From Paenibacillus sedimenti (GTDB taxonomy: Bacteria > Bacillota > Bacilli > Paenibacillales > NBRC-103111), in the NCBI RefSeq assembly GCF_014534655.1, contig NZ_JACVVD010000005.1:310001-374000 (forward strand): 64,000 nt of DNA. Reading direction: 5' to 3'. Both the position numbers and the translations under genes were made by a program. A model generated the notes under the pieces. That model saw only the letters and a program-made list of their open reading frames with translations, searched no databases and was not told the DNA's origin. The first letter of the stretch is position 1. Every line of letters starts with the position of its first letter. This document shows, one piece after another, positions 8,705-16,990 of the stretch.

Positions 8705-8869
8705 TGGGTCGAAAACGCAGCGATGGCGGGGAAAAGCGGTGTGCCACCATCCGACCTTATCTCGTCCACAAGAATGAAAAACATCGCTAGAGACTCGATT
8801 CCACCTGATCCTCCCGTCTGTAACCATCGATCTCGATTGCAAGCCGAAGATCTATTTACACTCCCCGGA

Positions 8870-8922
8870 AAATAAAAAGCCGCTTCTCTAGACAGCAAGT
8901 GCTGAACTAGAAAAGCGGGCTG
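8870..8922 (-). terminator. Intrinsic terminator of the FAD oxidoreductase gene
   Basis: On the minus strand an AGCCCGCTTTTCTAG arm pairs with CTAGAGAAGCGGCT, with one bulge and one G-U pair, followed by TTTTTATTTT. It starts about 53 bases after the stop codon at 8976. Confidence 0.85.
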
Positions 8923-8975
8923 TGTTTCATAAACTGTTTGTACTAAATTTTTTCCATATGGAAATTAGTTGGTAG

Positions 8976-10412
8976 TTATTTGTTCATGCGCTCAAAAACA
9001 TTTTGCGCGATCCAGACGCCCGCGGCCCCTGCTTGGGCCAAGCCGCGCGTAATACCAGCACCGTCTCCGCCGCAGAATAAGCCCTTGATTTCAGTCTCGA
9101 AGCTTTCGCTTAGCTTCGGGCGCGCGGAGTAGAACTTCGCTTCTACCCCGTAGAATAGCGTGTGCTCTGCCGCGATGCCGGGCGTGACTTTCTCGAGAGC
9201 CTGGATCATCTCGATCAAGCTCTTCATCGTGTTATACGGGAGCACGAGGCCGAGGTCTCCCGGTACTGCTTCCTGCAAGGTCGGTTCCAGGAAGCCCTCG
9301 CGGATGCGCTCGGTCGTAGAGCGGCGTCCACGCATAATGTCGCCGAATTTCTGAACGATGACGCCGCCGCTGGATAAATCGTTCGCGTGTTTACAAATTT
9401 CACGAGCATATTCGTTCGGTTTATCGAACGGCTCGGTGAATTTGTGCGAGACAAGCAGCGCAAAGTTCGTATTAGTGGACCCGAGTGCAGGGTCCTTGTA
9501 GGAATGGCCGTTAGCGGCCATGACGCCGCTGTGATTTTCGACGACTACGTGCCCGGACGGGTTGCTGCAGAAGGTGCGTACCCGCGTACCGACGGACGTG
9601 TTGTAGATGAATTTACCCTCGTAGAGATGCTCGTTAATTTCGCGCATAACGACATCCGAGGTTTCTACGCGAACGCCAACATCGACCTGGTTGTTGTACA
9701 TTTTGAGGCGGCGCTTCTTAAGCACTTGCGTCAGCCAAGCGGAACCGTCCCGGCCTGGAGCCAGCATGACATAATCGCTGCGGATCTCCGTGCCGTCTTT
9801 TAGACGAATGCCCCCAATCACATGTTTATCTTCGTTTTTTATGGTCATAATATCATCAACTTCAGCTTTGAATTGCATATCGATGCGGGTTTTCAAATAT
9901 TCGTAAATGGACTTCAAAATCATCAAGTTTTGCTCGGTTCCCAGATGTCGAACTTGTGCGCGAAGCAGCTTTAACCCCGCGGCATAAGAGCGTTGTTCGA
10001 TCTGTTTAACCGCTTCTGTTGTTGGGTCCGTAATGTTTAGCGTTGCGCCATGAAGAAGATTGATATCATCTACATAACGAATCAATTCCATCACTTTGGA
10101 CGGAGCCAAATAGTCCGTCATCCAACCGCCGAATTCGGTAGTGATATTGAATTTACCGTCGCTATATGCGCCTGCGCCGCCGAAGCCGGCCGTAATGGAA
10201 CAAGCGGGAAGGCAACCGGAGAAATCCTTTTTTCCGGCGGGAGGAGGACACAGCTTAATTTTATTTTCCAAAATCGGGCAGCTGCGATGGTAAATATCGT
10301 GCCCTTTGTCGACCAGCAAAATTCGGGCAGCCGGATAACGTAGCGTCATTTCATAACAGGCGAATATCCCGGCAGGTCCTGCTCCGACTACGATGAAATC
10401 ATAAGCGTTCAT
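8976..10412 (-). CDS. FAD-dependent oxidoreductase (COG2509-like)
   Basis: 478 residues from the ATG at 10412, which has an AGGAGAG site; an upstream in-frame start at 10490 would lie in the riboswitch leader and is rejected. The Rossmann motif VVGAGPAGIFACYE begins at residue 9. A cysteine-containing segment (SCPILENKIKLCPPPAGKKD) is followed by CSITAGFGGAGAYSDGK, and the second FAD contact is FCGGDGAGITRGLAQAGAAG. This matches the uncharacterised FAD-dependent dehydrogenases of COG2509. The substrate is unknown. The leader carries a PurR-type operator and a purine aptamer, which ties the gene to purine status and is the best clue to its role. Confidence 0.85.
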   Translation of the reverse strand: MNAYDFIVVGAGPAGIFACYEMTLRYPAARILLVDKGHDIYHRSCPILENKIKLCPPPAGKKDFSGCLPACSITAGFGGAGAYSDGKFNITTEFGGWMTDYLAPSKVMELIRYVDDINLLHGATLNITDPTTEAVKQIEQRSYAAGLKLLRAQVRHLGTEQNLMILKSIYEYLKTRIDMQFKAEVDDIMTIKNEDKHVIGGIRLKDGTEIRSDYVMLAPGRDGSAWLTQVLKKRRLKMYNNQVDVGVRVETSDVVMREINEHLYEGKFIYNTSVGTRVRTFCSNPSGHVVVENHSGVMAANGHSYKDPALGSTNTNFALLVSHKFTEPFDKPNEYAREICKHANDLSSGGVIVQKFGDIMRGRRSTTERIREGFLEPTLQEAVPGDLGLVLPYNTMKSLIEMIQALEKVTPGIAAEHTLFYGVEAKFYSARPKLSESFETEIKGLFCGGDGAGITRGLAQAGAAGVWIAQNVFERMNK

Positions 10413-10472
10413 TTCGATTTCGCTCTCCTTTTCGAACACCGCTTCAGGGTGTGAAATCCGATTTTTGGACGT

Positions 10473-10523
10473 AAAAAATCCCAGCCACACAGGTATGCGG
10501 AAGCAGTACCCGTCGTAGCTAGG
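10473..10523 (-). terminator. Riboswitch expression platform terminator
   Basis: On the minus strand CCTAGCTAC (10523-10515) can pair over nine positions with GTGGCTGGG (10488-10480), followed by A and TTTTTT (10478-10473). A smaller hairpin (GGTA...TACC) sits inside the loop. The 5' arm is the 3' part of the aptamer (P3 and the J3/1 junction), so terminator and aptamer exclude each other. This suggests that ligand binding turns the gene on, as in pbuE-type switches. Confidence 0.65.
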
Positions 10524-10577
10524 AAGTTAAGGCTCCCTCTAGAAACCCTCAAGCCAATTCTCAAGGATATACGAACG
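10511..10577 (-). ncRNA. Purine riboswitch aptamer (variant J3/1)
   Basis: On the minus strand: P1 arm CGTTCGT, TATA junction, P2 arms CCTTGAG and CTTGAGG around loop AATTGG, the hallmark GTTTCTA junction, P3 arms GGGAG and CTTCC around loop CCTTAA, then AGCTACG and the P1 closing arm ACGACG. Loops with GG and CC are positioned for the usual L2-L3 kissing contact. The TATA and GTTTCTA junctions and loop L3 are diagnostic of the purine class. J3/1 reads A-G-C instead of G-A-C; the C at the ligand-pairing place suggests guanine or a relative. Confidence 0.75.
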
Positions 10578-10614
10578 TTTCGAATGTTTGTGGCTGTTTG
10601 TTATTGCCTTGATT

Positions 10615-10658
10615 ATCATAATACGAACATTATAGGATGTCAATGATTTAATGTTCGT
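10615..10658 (-). promoter_or_regulatory. Sigma-A promoter overlapped by PurR-box pair
   Basis: On the minus strand TTGACA (10643-10638), a 17-bp spacer and TATGAT (10620-10615) make a near-consensus promoter. ACGAACATTA (10623-10632) and TAATGTTCGT (10649-10658) form a perfect inverted repeat with 16 bases between arms, matching the CGAA-centred PurR boxes of Bacillus pur promoters. Transcription would start near 10608, leaving a leader of about 196 bases before the FAD oxidoreductase. Confidence 0.8.
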
Positions 10659-10668
10659 GAAAAATCAT

Positions 10669-12411
10669 TTACACCGGAATGGAAATCGCAAATCGGGTTT
10701 CATTTTCATTGCTTCTTACATCGATCGTTCCGTTATATTTGGCGACGAGCTTTTTGACAATGCTAAGACCCAAACCGGCGTGGGCGCCTGTACCTTTTTT
10801 AGTTGAAAAGCCTGGCTCGTACAATTCGGTGATGATGTCGCTAGGAATCGGATCTCCGTGATTGATAACCTCGAATATGAGAAGCTGATTCTCTACCCGT
10901 CCGAGCAAATTCACATTTTTATCTGTATCTTTGGCGGAGTGTATCGCGGCATCGAACGCATTGTCGATCAAGTTGCTGAGCATTTTGACCAGATCTGTCG
11001 CTTTAATGGCACTCAGATTGATTCGGCTTAAATTCACGACATCATGGTGGAAATCGATTTTTCGCTCGATAGCTTGAATGACCTTTGCTTGAACAATGGC
11101 GCTCAAAGAAGGCACATCGATTTGAATAATATCGTTGAGCGCATTCGTTTCGCCGATCAGTTCGCCGGTATACCGGTCGAGTTCTTCATATTCCTTGAGA
11201 TGTACAAGGGAATGAATCGTAGCCACATGATTATTGAAGTCATGCCGCTGCTCTTTCATCGAGCGGAATAATGAGCCAATGTTATCGACATATACTTCTT
11301 GGATGCTTTCCGCAGTAGCTTCACGATTCCGGTTCACAAAACGAATGGCGACAATAACAAGCAGAAAGGCGATGACAGCCGTAGTCCCGATGATGAGGAG
11401 CAGGTTCGTTTGTTGATGCCGGATCGATTGCTGGACTTTCCCATAATCCGCCGTCAGCCCGATGACAACCGGGAAATCCAGGTGTAACGGAATAAACATT
11501 TTCAGATAAGTCTCTCCCTCAATTGTGGTTAGAAATTGTTTTCTTTGGTTGGTATCCATGACGGCCTGCACATATTCTTGATCGCGATCGTCTTTCATCT
11601 CGTAAGATCCGAATAAGATTTCCCGGTCTGTGAACCACACGTAGCCTTGGATAACATTCGGTTTCTGTTGTTTTAGAAAGATTGGCGGGTTATATACGGT
11701 TATTTCTTTGGCTCCATGATCGGTATAGCCATGAATCATTTCATTAATAACAGCATTGACACCGGTCTCCCGCTGATAGTCTCTGAAGAAGGTATCATGC
11801 ACAAAAGGATCAATGATGTAATTCGTGCGTCCATCGTAATAATAGCCCCATTTATCAACAAAACTAGGATTCGTTGACGAGGTGTTAAGAGGGCCTGACC
11901 AATAGTAGGGAAGCGCTTGACCGCTTTTGACGTTCGTTGTTTTCGTGTCCAGGAGCTGATTGAACGCTTTGAACCAATCCCGGCTCCAGTCTTTGGTGCT
12001 CATATTAATTTCTTTGGGATCCGAGGATTTGTACCCGATGATATCATCGCCGCTCCGCTTCATAAGTGTGATATGATCGATCATTAATTCGCTGCTGAGC
12101 GTAGTAAGTTCTTCGTTAGTCACCTTCTCAATGTCCGGATCAAGCCGGTACAGTGCGGCGACGGAAGCGGTGCGCAGGTTTTGGCCGATCAGATTTTCCA
12201 CGTACTTCTCCCCGGTTTTGGAATGCTGTATGGAAATGGCGACGTTGTCGGCGATCAGCTGCAGCTTCGTTTCCAACTCTGAAGTTAGCATCCGTTTCGT
12301 ATAATAGTAGAATACGCTGTCGGTAAGTAGTACAATGATTAACGAGATCATCAGGATAAAAAGCGAGGAACGAAGCTGGATCTGCGGCTTTCGCTTGAGC
12401 GGTTTATTCAT
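10669..12411 (-). CDS. Orphan sensor histidine kinase, CitA/DcuS-like (Spo0B type)
   Basis: 580 residues. An N-terminal membrane helix (about 18-36) is followed by a roughly 290-residue extracellular Cache-like sensor and a second helix (LLLIIGTTAVIAFLLVIVAI). The phospho-acceptor His sits in MKEQRHDFNNHVATIHSLV, which is the Spo0B/CitA-type box. The N box is NLIDNAFDAA and the G box GAHAGLGLSIVKKLV. No PAS domain is evident between membrane and kinase. Family members sense extracellular carboxylates or similar ligands. No response regulator is adjacent, so its partner lies elsewhere. The start at 12411 has a GGGAGG site. Confidence 0.9.
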   Translation of the reverse strand: MNKPLKRKPQIQLRSSLFILMISLIIVLLTDSVFYYYTKRMLTSELETKLQLIADNVAISIQHSKTGEKYVENLIGQNLRTASVAALYRLDPDIEKVTNEELTTLSSELMIDHITLMKRSGDDIIGYKSSDPKEINMSTKDWSRDWFKAFNQLLDTKTTNVKSGQALPYYWSGPLNTSSTNPSFVDKWGYYYDGRTNYIIDPFVHDTFFRDYQRETGVNAVINEMIHGYTDHGAKEITVYNPPIFLKQQKPNVIQGYVWFTDREILFGSYEMKDDRDQEYVQAVMDTNQRKQFLTTIEGETYLKMFIPLHLDFPVVIGLTADYGKVQQSIRHQQTNLLLIIGTTAVIAFLLVIVAIRFVNRNREATAESIQEVYVDNIGSLFRSMKEQRHDFNNHVATIHSLVHLKEYEELDRYTGELIGETNALNDIIQIDVPSLSAIVQAKVIQAIERKIDFHHDVVNLSRINLSAIKATDLVKMLSNLIDNAFDAAIHSAKDTDKNVNLLGRVENQLLIFEVINHGDPIPSDIITELYEPGFSTKKGTGAHAGLGLSIVKKLVAKYNGTIDVRSNENETRFAISIPV

Positions 12412-12496
12412 GTTGTCCTCCCAAAAATAGGATGAATTCTCTCAAACATCATAATACATATTCGACTAGAATCCCATATGGAAATGGAGGGGTTGC

Positions 12497-13231
12497 ATGT
12501 TAGTGACCTTCTTAGGCTGCGGAGACGGATTTAGTGTACTTCAAGGCCATAATAGCGCGTTATTTGAATTCGACGAGACGAATTTATGCATCGATTTTCC
12601 GGAATCGAATCATCTCGGATTGCATCGATTAGGGATGCAGCTGAATCAGATCGAAAACATTTTTATAACCCATTTGCATGAGGATCATATCAATGGCCTG
12701 CAAAAGCTGGCGCTGTTTCACCGGGTATATCCAGGGAAGACAAAGCCCAAGCTCTTTGTACCTGCCGGGCTCAAAGACGATTTATGGCAATGCTTGCGCC
12801 ATGGACTGGAGTTGACAACGCGGGGAAAGCTTGCTTTTGAGGATTATTTTGACATCGTGTGTGTGGAGGAACGGTTTATGATCGCCGGCTTCACGTTTGA
12901 ACTTGTTCAAACCTTGCATGTACCTGAAATGCTGAGTTATGGGATTGTGTGCAAGCCGCATTTTTATTTTAGCGGGGATACGCGGTTGGAGGAACGTTTC
13001 ATTCTGGACGTAGCCGGCGAGGTTCGGACGATTTATCATGAATGCCACATGCAGGACGACCATCTGCCGTCTCACACGTCTTTGGATGAACTGTTGACGC
13101 TGCCTGAGGCTGTTCAGGAGAAGCTGATTTTGATGCACTATGTAGACGATTACCTGGATTGGGGTACGAGGGAAGAGTTTCATGCGAAGCATAAGGTTCG
13201 GCTGGCGGAGCCTTTGGTGAGGTACGATTAG
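12497..13231 (+). CDS. MBL-fold metallo-hydrolase
   Basis: 244 residues with the metal-binding signature H59-x-H61-x-D63-H64 in THLHEDHINGL. Later ligands are likely the His in QTLHVPEM, the Asp in FYFSGDTRLEE and the His in LILMHYVDDY. This is the RNase Z/ElaC-like branch of the metallo-beta-lactamase fold, acting in the cytosol on a phosphoester. The length is below the roughly 310 residues of RNase Z and the flexible-arm motif is not seen, so tRNA 3' processing is unlikely. It is divergent from the orphan kinase and preceded by a GGAGGGG site. The substrate is unknown. Confidence 0.85.
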   Translation: MLVTFLGCGDGFSVLQGHNSALFEFDETNLCIDFPESNHLGLHRLGMQLNQIENIFITHLHEDHINGLQKLALFHRVYPGKTKPKLFVPAGLKDDLWQCLRHGLELTTRGKLAFEDYFDIVCVEERFMIAGFTFELVQTLHVPEMLSYGIVCKPHFYFSGDTRLEERFILDVAGEVRTIYHECHMQDDHLPSHTSLDELLTLPEAVQEKLILMHYVDDYLDWGTREEFHAKHKVRLAEPLVRYD

Positions 13232-13347
13232 GAAGAATAATAGTTTACCGCTTGGGAAAGATTGACTGCAGGTAGACGAAGCTTAAGCTCCGTTGTATGA
13301 TAAGAGGCAGACTTCTTAGTTGTACATGAATTTGGAGGTAAGCCGTA

Positions 13348-13983
13348 GTGGATGTAGTCAATTCTTTTTTAGTTTCATTATTTTCATGGATTGCCATTTT
13401 GATAAACGGGATTGTGATTTTTCGATTTAGGCCTTTAACTTATTGGAAAGAAATATTGATGGTTTCTATCTTCTGCTCGAGCCTTTCAGTGATCATTCAA
13501 TATCTAAATTTGATTGCACTAATTACATTCGTGCCCCCTATATTAGCAATTATAGCATTTACCCTTCTTTCAGGTTTGAGATGGGTCTATTCTTTGATTA
13601 TGATAGCTGTGGGTGTAACCGTTAGCGGTCTTTTAGAGTTTGGAACAACCTACATATTCAATCATTTTGATGCTAATATAACCTTAACTAAGCTCGCAAA
13701 TGATTATACGGTCGAATCCTGGTATTTTGTTGCTATTCATTTGGTCATAGCCCTTACGATTAATCAAAAGAGATTCGGATTCACATCACTGGAAATTCAT
13801 CGTTCGCCGCGTTTAAATGATAATACATTCATTTTTACTTTGTTTTTCCTAACGGTAAATTCAATTATCGGTCTCTTCCTCGTTTTTAAGCAAAACATCA
13901 TGTTATTTGCGTTGGCGTTCTTGGTCTTCATTGGCTTTATCGCCTTTTTCATTATGAATTACATCAGGGAGCTCAGAGCTTAA
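13348..13983 (+). CDS. Hypothetical membrane protein, 211 residues
   Basis: The protein starts with GTG at 13348 after a GGAGG site. It has six to seven hydrophobic helices, including ILINGIVIFRF, SVIIQYLNLIALITFVPPIL, LVIALTI, FIFTLFFLTVNSIIGLFLVF and FALAFLVFIGFIAFFIMNYI. The C-terminal end IMNYIRELRA stops just after the last helix. The layout resembles the membrane sensor part of AgrC-like GHKL kinases without the catalytic domain, but I see no proof of that relationship. The base composition is AT-richer than in neighbouring genes. Function unknown. Confidence 0.7.
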   Translation: MDVVNSFLVSLFSWIAILINGIVIFRFRPLTYWKEILMVSIFCSSLSVIIQYLNLIALITFVPPILAIIAFTLLSGLRWVYSLIMIAVGVTVSGLLEFGTTYIFNHFDANITLTKLANDYTVESWYFVAIHLVIALTINQKRFGFTSLEIHRSPRLNDNTFIFTLFFLTVNSIIGLFLVFKQNIMLFALAFLVFIGFIAFFIMNYIRELRA

Positions 13984-14101
13984 TAATGAAGATCGATTAT
14001 ATCGTAGAAGCTTCCTTCAAAACGGACAGCGAATCGACTGCTTCCAGCAGGTTCCTGCCAGCAGCCGAGTCTAGTCTAAGGGAACTTTGAATGGGAACGG
14101 G

Positions 14102-14147
14102 AAAAAAAGGAGGGGCGAGCCTCATTAAGGCTACACCCCCTGTTTTT
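14102..14147. terminator. Bidirectional terminator downstream of cntE
   Basis: An AGGGG-AGCCT arm pairs with AAGGCT-CCCCCT around a CATT loop, with an A run before and a T run after. It would end both the plus-strand membrane-protein transcript and the long minus-strand cnt transcript. Confidence 0.85.
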
Positions 14148-14192
14148 GTGGGTTTTGGAAATGCTCTAGATTGAAGTTGTAAGTCAGGATGT

Positions 14193-15380
14193 TTATCTTG
14201 ATCCGACAAACCGTAGGCGTCTATCATAACCAAAAAGGATCATCGAAACGGCTAAGATCGCGCAAATCATATACATAGTAGAATAAGAGGAAAGATCCGC
14301 GATCGGGCCCATCATAACTCCGCCCAGTGATACACCCAAGTCAGCCATCGCAATGAACAAGCCAATGAGCACATTGCGGCTTTCCTGAGGCAACACAAAG
14401 GACAAATACGTTGTTAACATAGGATACAGAAGTGCTTGAGCGATCCCCATCAGACCTGCGCCGATATAGAAAAAAACTGCTCCGCCTATAGCCGAAAAGC
14501 TTACAGCTTGCGCGGCTACCGCTAAAATAAGCATATTAGTCATGACAAAAGCCGAGTGCCACTTTCCGTCCGAAGGAATTTTCTTTCTTAATACAAAACG
14601 TGCCACAACTACGGTACCCGCCTGAAGCATGAGATAAATGGCCGCATTGCCGCTTTGGATTTGTGCAGCGTATAGCGGTATAAAGGTTGTCACCGCTCCA
14701 AATACAAGGGAAGCGGTCAGCATCAGGACGCTGCATTTAAATAAATGCGGGTTTTTAATTAACTGGCTGAAGGACTTAAGCATTGCCGCTCCCTGTTTCG
14801 TCTTACCCTCAGCAGGCTCGGCTACTTTGTTATCCATTTTCGCGCTATAACCCACGCCTCCTGTAAGGATGGCAACCGCGATCATCGCCGCCGTAAAAAC
14901 TTGCATATCTCCTGCCTGCCAGATGCCTAAAGCCAGCAGAGGGCCGATGATACCTGGCATGGAAGCGCATAGGGAATACATCGAAATGCCTTGCGAACGA
15001 TCCTTCTCCGGCAGTGCGTCGATAATCCCGAGCTGCAAGGCCATCGAGAAAAACGCTGTGCACACCCCTTGCAGCATACGGGCGACGAAATAACCCTCTA
15101 AGCCGGTAAACGTGTAGAGAAGGAGAGCCAGTCCATTGATCGCAAGAATCGTACGAAGTGCCTTAATGGGCCCATATTTTTGGATCATAAGACCGGCCCA
15201 TGGGCGAAAAAGCATCGTTGTAAACAAATACGCCCCCATAATAATACCGATTGTTGTATTGGTGGCCCCAAGCGATTCGCCCTTCAAAGGAATGATGACA
15301 TTCAGTATCGCATTCGCGCTAAAATATAAAAGCGTCAAAACATATAAGCGCAGAAAAGGCCAAGATAACGCTCCCTTCAA
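14193..15380 (-). CDS. cntE: MFS exporter of opine metallophore (CntE)
   Basis: 395 residues from a TTG at 15380 preceded by AAGGAG with eight bases of spacing; the frame is open further upstream but lacks a ribosome site. About 12 membrane helices and the MFS loop-2/3 motif RPWAGLMIQKYGPIKAL are visible. It is the last gene of a nine-gene operon in which biosynthesis, import and export of a nicotianamine-like chelator are encoded. In Staphylococcus CntE exports staphylopine across the cytoplasmic membrane. Position and family make the same role likely here; sequence alone would only say MFS exporter. Confidence 0.85.
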   Translation of the reverse strand: MKGALSWPFLRLYVLTLLYFSANAILNVIIPLKGESLGATNTTIGIIMGAYLFTTMLFRPWAGLMIQKYGPIKALRTILAINGLALLLYTFTGLEGYFVARMLQGVCTAFFSMALQLGIIDALPEKDRSQGISMYSLCASMPGIIGPLLALGIWQAGDMQVFTAAMIAVAILTGGVGYSAKMDNKVAEPAEGKTKQGAAMLKSFSQLIKNPHLFKCSVLMLTASLVFGAVTTFIPLYAAQIQSGNAAIYLMLQAGTVVVARFVLRKKIPSDGKWHSAFVMTNMLILAVAAQAVSFSAIGGAVFFYIGAGLMGIAQALLYPMLTTYLSFVLPQESRNVLIGLFIAMADLGVSLGGVMMGPIADLSSYSTMYMICAILAVSMILFGYDRRLRFVGSR

Positions 15381-15432
15381 AACAATTGCTCCTTCCTCTA
15401 ATTTCCTTAATAGCACAATTGCTGGAATATAG

Positions 15433-16176
15433 TTAAGCAATAATCATTTGCAATAATTTCCTTGCATACGGTGACTGAACATCCTTCAAATGTTCAATGC
15501 CGACGATTTCCTCGATTCGGCCGCTTCTCATGATCATCACCCTGTCGCACATATAAGCCGCAGCCTGTATATCGTGGGTGATGAAGATATAGCCCATGTT
15601 GTATTGGGTTCTCAGGCTTTTCAACAATTCAAGGATCTGGATTTGAACCGAGCCATCCAAGGAGCTGACGGCTTCATCCAAAAGAATGCATCGTGGTTCC
15701 GTCGAAACGGCTCTCGCAATGCATACTCGTTGTGTTTCCCCACCCGATAACTCGTGAGGGTATTTTTTGCGATAGGACGAGTCTAAGCCGACTTGATTCA
15801 ATAGCTGATCAATCTTGCCTTCCTGTTCCTGTCGATTCTTTTTCTGCAGCTTAAGCGGCTCCATCATGGCTTGTTCCACGGTATAAAACGGATTGATGGA
15901 GGAGGTATAGTCCTGAAATACAGCGCTAATGTTTCCTAATCTTGTTCTCCGATCGTCAATTCTCTTTCCTTCCCATAAAATGCTGCCTTGATCCGGCTTT
16001 TCAATTCCTAGCAGCAATCGCCCCAATGTGGATTTGCCGCTGCCGCTTTCTCCGATAATGCCGAGGCACTCTCCTTGCTTCCAATCGAAGCTGATATTTG
16101 AGAGCACCTGCTGTCGTTCTCTGGCAAACAATCCGCCTTTTTTATATGATTTTTCAACATGATCAATTGTCAACAA
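15433..16176 (-). CDS. cntF: Metallophore ABC importer ATPase CntF
   Basis: 247 residues. Walker [12 protein letters not shown], signature LSGGETQRVCIARA, Walker B CILLDEAVS, and the H loop in GYIFITHDIQAAAYMCDRV are all intact. It belongs to the OppF/DppF/NikE group of ATPases for peptide and nickel importers. Its start lies 14 bases inside cntD, showing translational coupling. With CntD it should power the CntB-CntC permease to import the metal-loaded metallophore captured by CntA. Confidence 0.9.
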   Translation of the reverse strand: MLTIDHVEKSYKKGGLFARERQQVLSNISFDWKQGECLGIIGESGSGKSTLGRLLLGIEKPDQGSILWEGKRIDDRRTRLGNISAVFQDYTSSINPFYTVEQAMMEPLKLQKKNRQEQEGKIDQLLNQVGLDSSYRKKYPHELSGGETQRVCIARAVSTEPRCILLDEAVSSLDGSVQIQILELLKSLRTQYNMGYIFITHDIQAAAYMCDRVMIMRSGRIEEIVGIEHLKDVQSPYARKLLQMIIA

Positions 16177-16984
16177 GGCTAACGCCTCCCATGATCTTCT
16201 TGAAATGATGGTTCAGCGCCAGTTTCGTAGATACTAAGTAGCGGGTATATTCATGCCGAGCCAAGGAGAATATGTCCCGGGTCGTCCCGCTTTCCACGAT
16301 TTCTCCGTCTTTCATGACCAGAACCTCATCCGCGATTCGTTTGACAACGGCCAGATCGTGTGATACGAAGATCATCGAGCAGCCCATTCTTGCCCGTAAT
16401 TGAATAAACTGTTCAATGACCTCGAATTGTGAAATCGTATCGAGCGCCGTCGTTGGTTCATCGGCGATCACCACGTCGGGTTCCAGCACGATGGCCAGCG
16501 CAATCATCACCCGCTGCAGCATGCCGCCCGACAACTGGTGCGGATAACTATTCATGACGGAGATCGGGTCCTTCAGCATCACGCTTTCCATCGCCTTTTT
16601 CATCCTGTCTGCGATATCGTCACGGCTCCAGCCGAAGTGCCAAGCAAGCGTTTCTTTTAAATGAACCCCGACTACGCAAGAGGGATCAAAAGCGCGCATG
16701 CCATTTTGCACAATCAGGCAGAGCTGCTTACCTCTTTTTTTCCTCATCTCTTTTTCGGAAAGCTTGGTTAAGTTAACTCCGCCGAGCAGAATGTCGCCGG
16801 ATTGGCGGAGCCCTGCTTTATTCAATCTCATGATGGCTCTGCAGGTTAGAGACTTCCCGCTTCCGCTTTCTCCAACAATGGCCAGACAACTTCCTTGCTT
16901 GACTTGAAAGGAACTGTTCGAGACCAAAACTTTGCCGGTACGGCTATCCCATACTTTCAAATTTGACACTTCCAGGCTGTTCAT
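16163..16984 (-). CDS. cntD: Metallophore ABC importer ATPase CntD
   Basis: 273 residues. Walker [12 protein letters not shown], signature [14 protein letters not shown], Walker [14 protein letters not shown] and H loop [18 protein letters not shown] are present. It is an OppD/NikD-like ATPase. It sits six bases after the cntC stop and overlaps cntF. The pair forms the heterodimeric motor of the importer. All catalytic motifs are intact, so the importer is expected to be active. Confidence 0.9.
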   Translation of the reverse strand: MNSLEVSNLKVWDSRTGKVLVSNSSFQVKQGSCLAIVGESGSGKSLTCRAIMRLNKAGLRQSGDILLGGVNLTKLSEKEMRKKRGKQLCLIVQNGMRAFDPSCVVGVHLKETLAWHFGWSRDDIADRMKKAMESVMLKDPISVMNSYPHQLSGGMLQRVMIALAIVLEPDVVIADEPTTALDTISQFEVIEQFIQLRARMGCSMIFVSHDLAVVKRIADEVLVMKDGEIVESGTTRDIFSLARHEYTRYLVSTKLALNHHFKKIMGGVSLVDN

Positions 16985-16990
16985 AGATGA

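Noticed and set aside
10413-10490. Upstream extension of the FAD oxidoreductase
   Set aside because: The segment overlaps the riboswitch terminator arm and has no ribosome site; the Rossmann fold begins just after the ATG at 10412.
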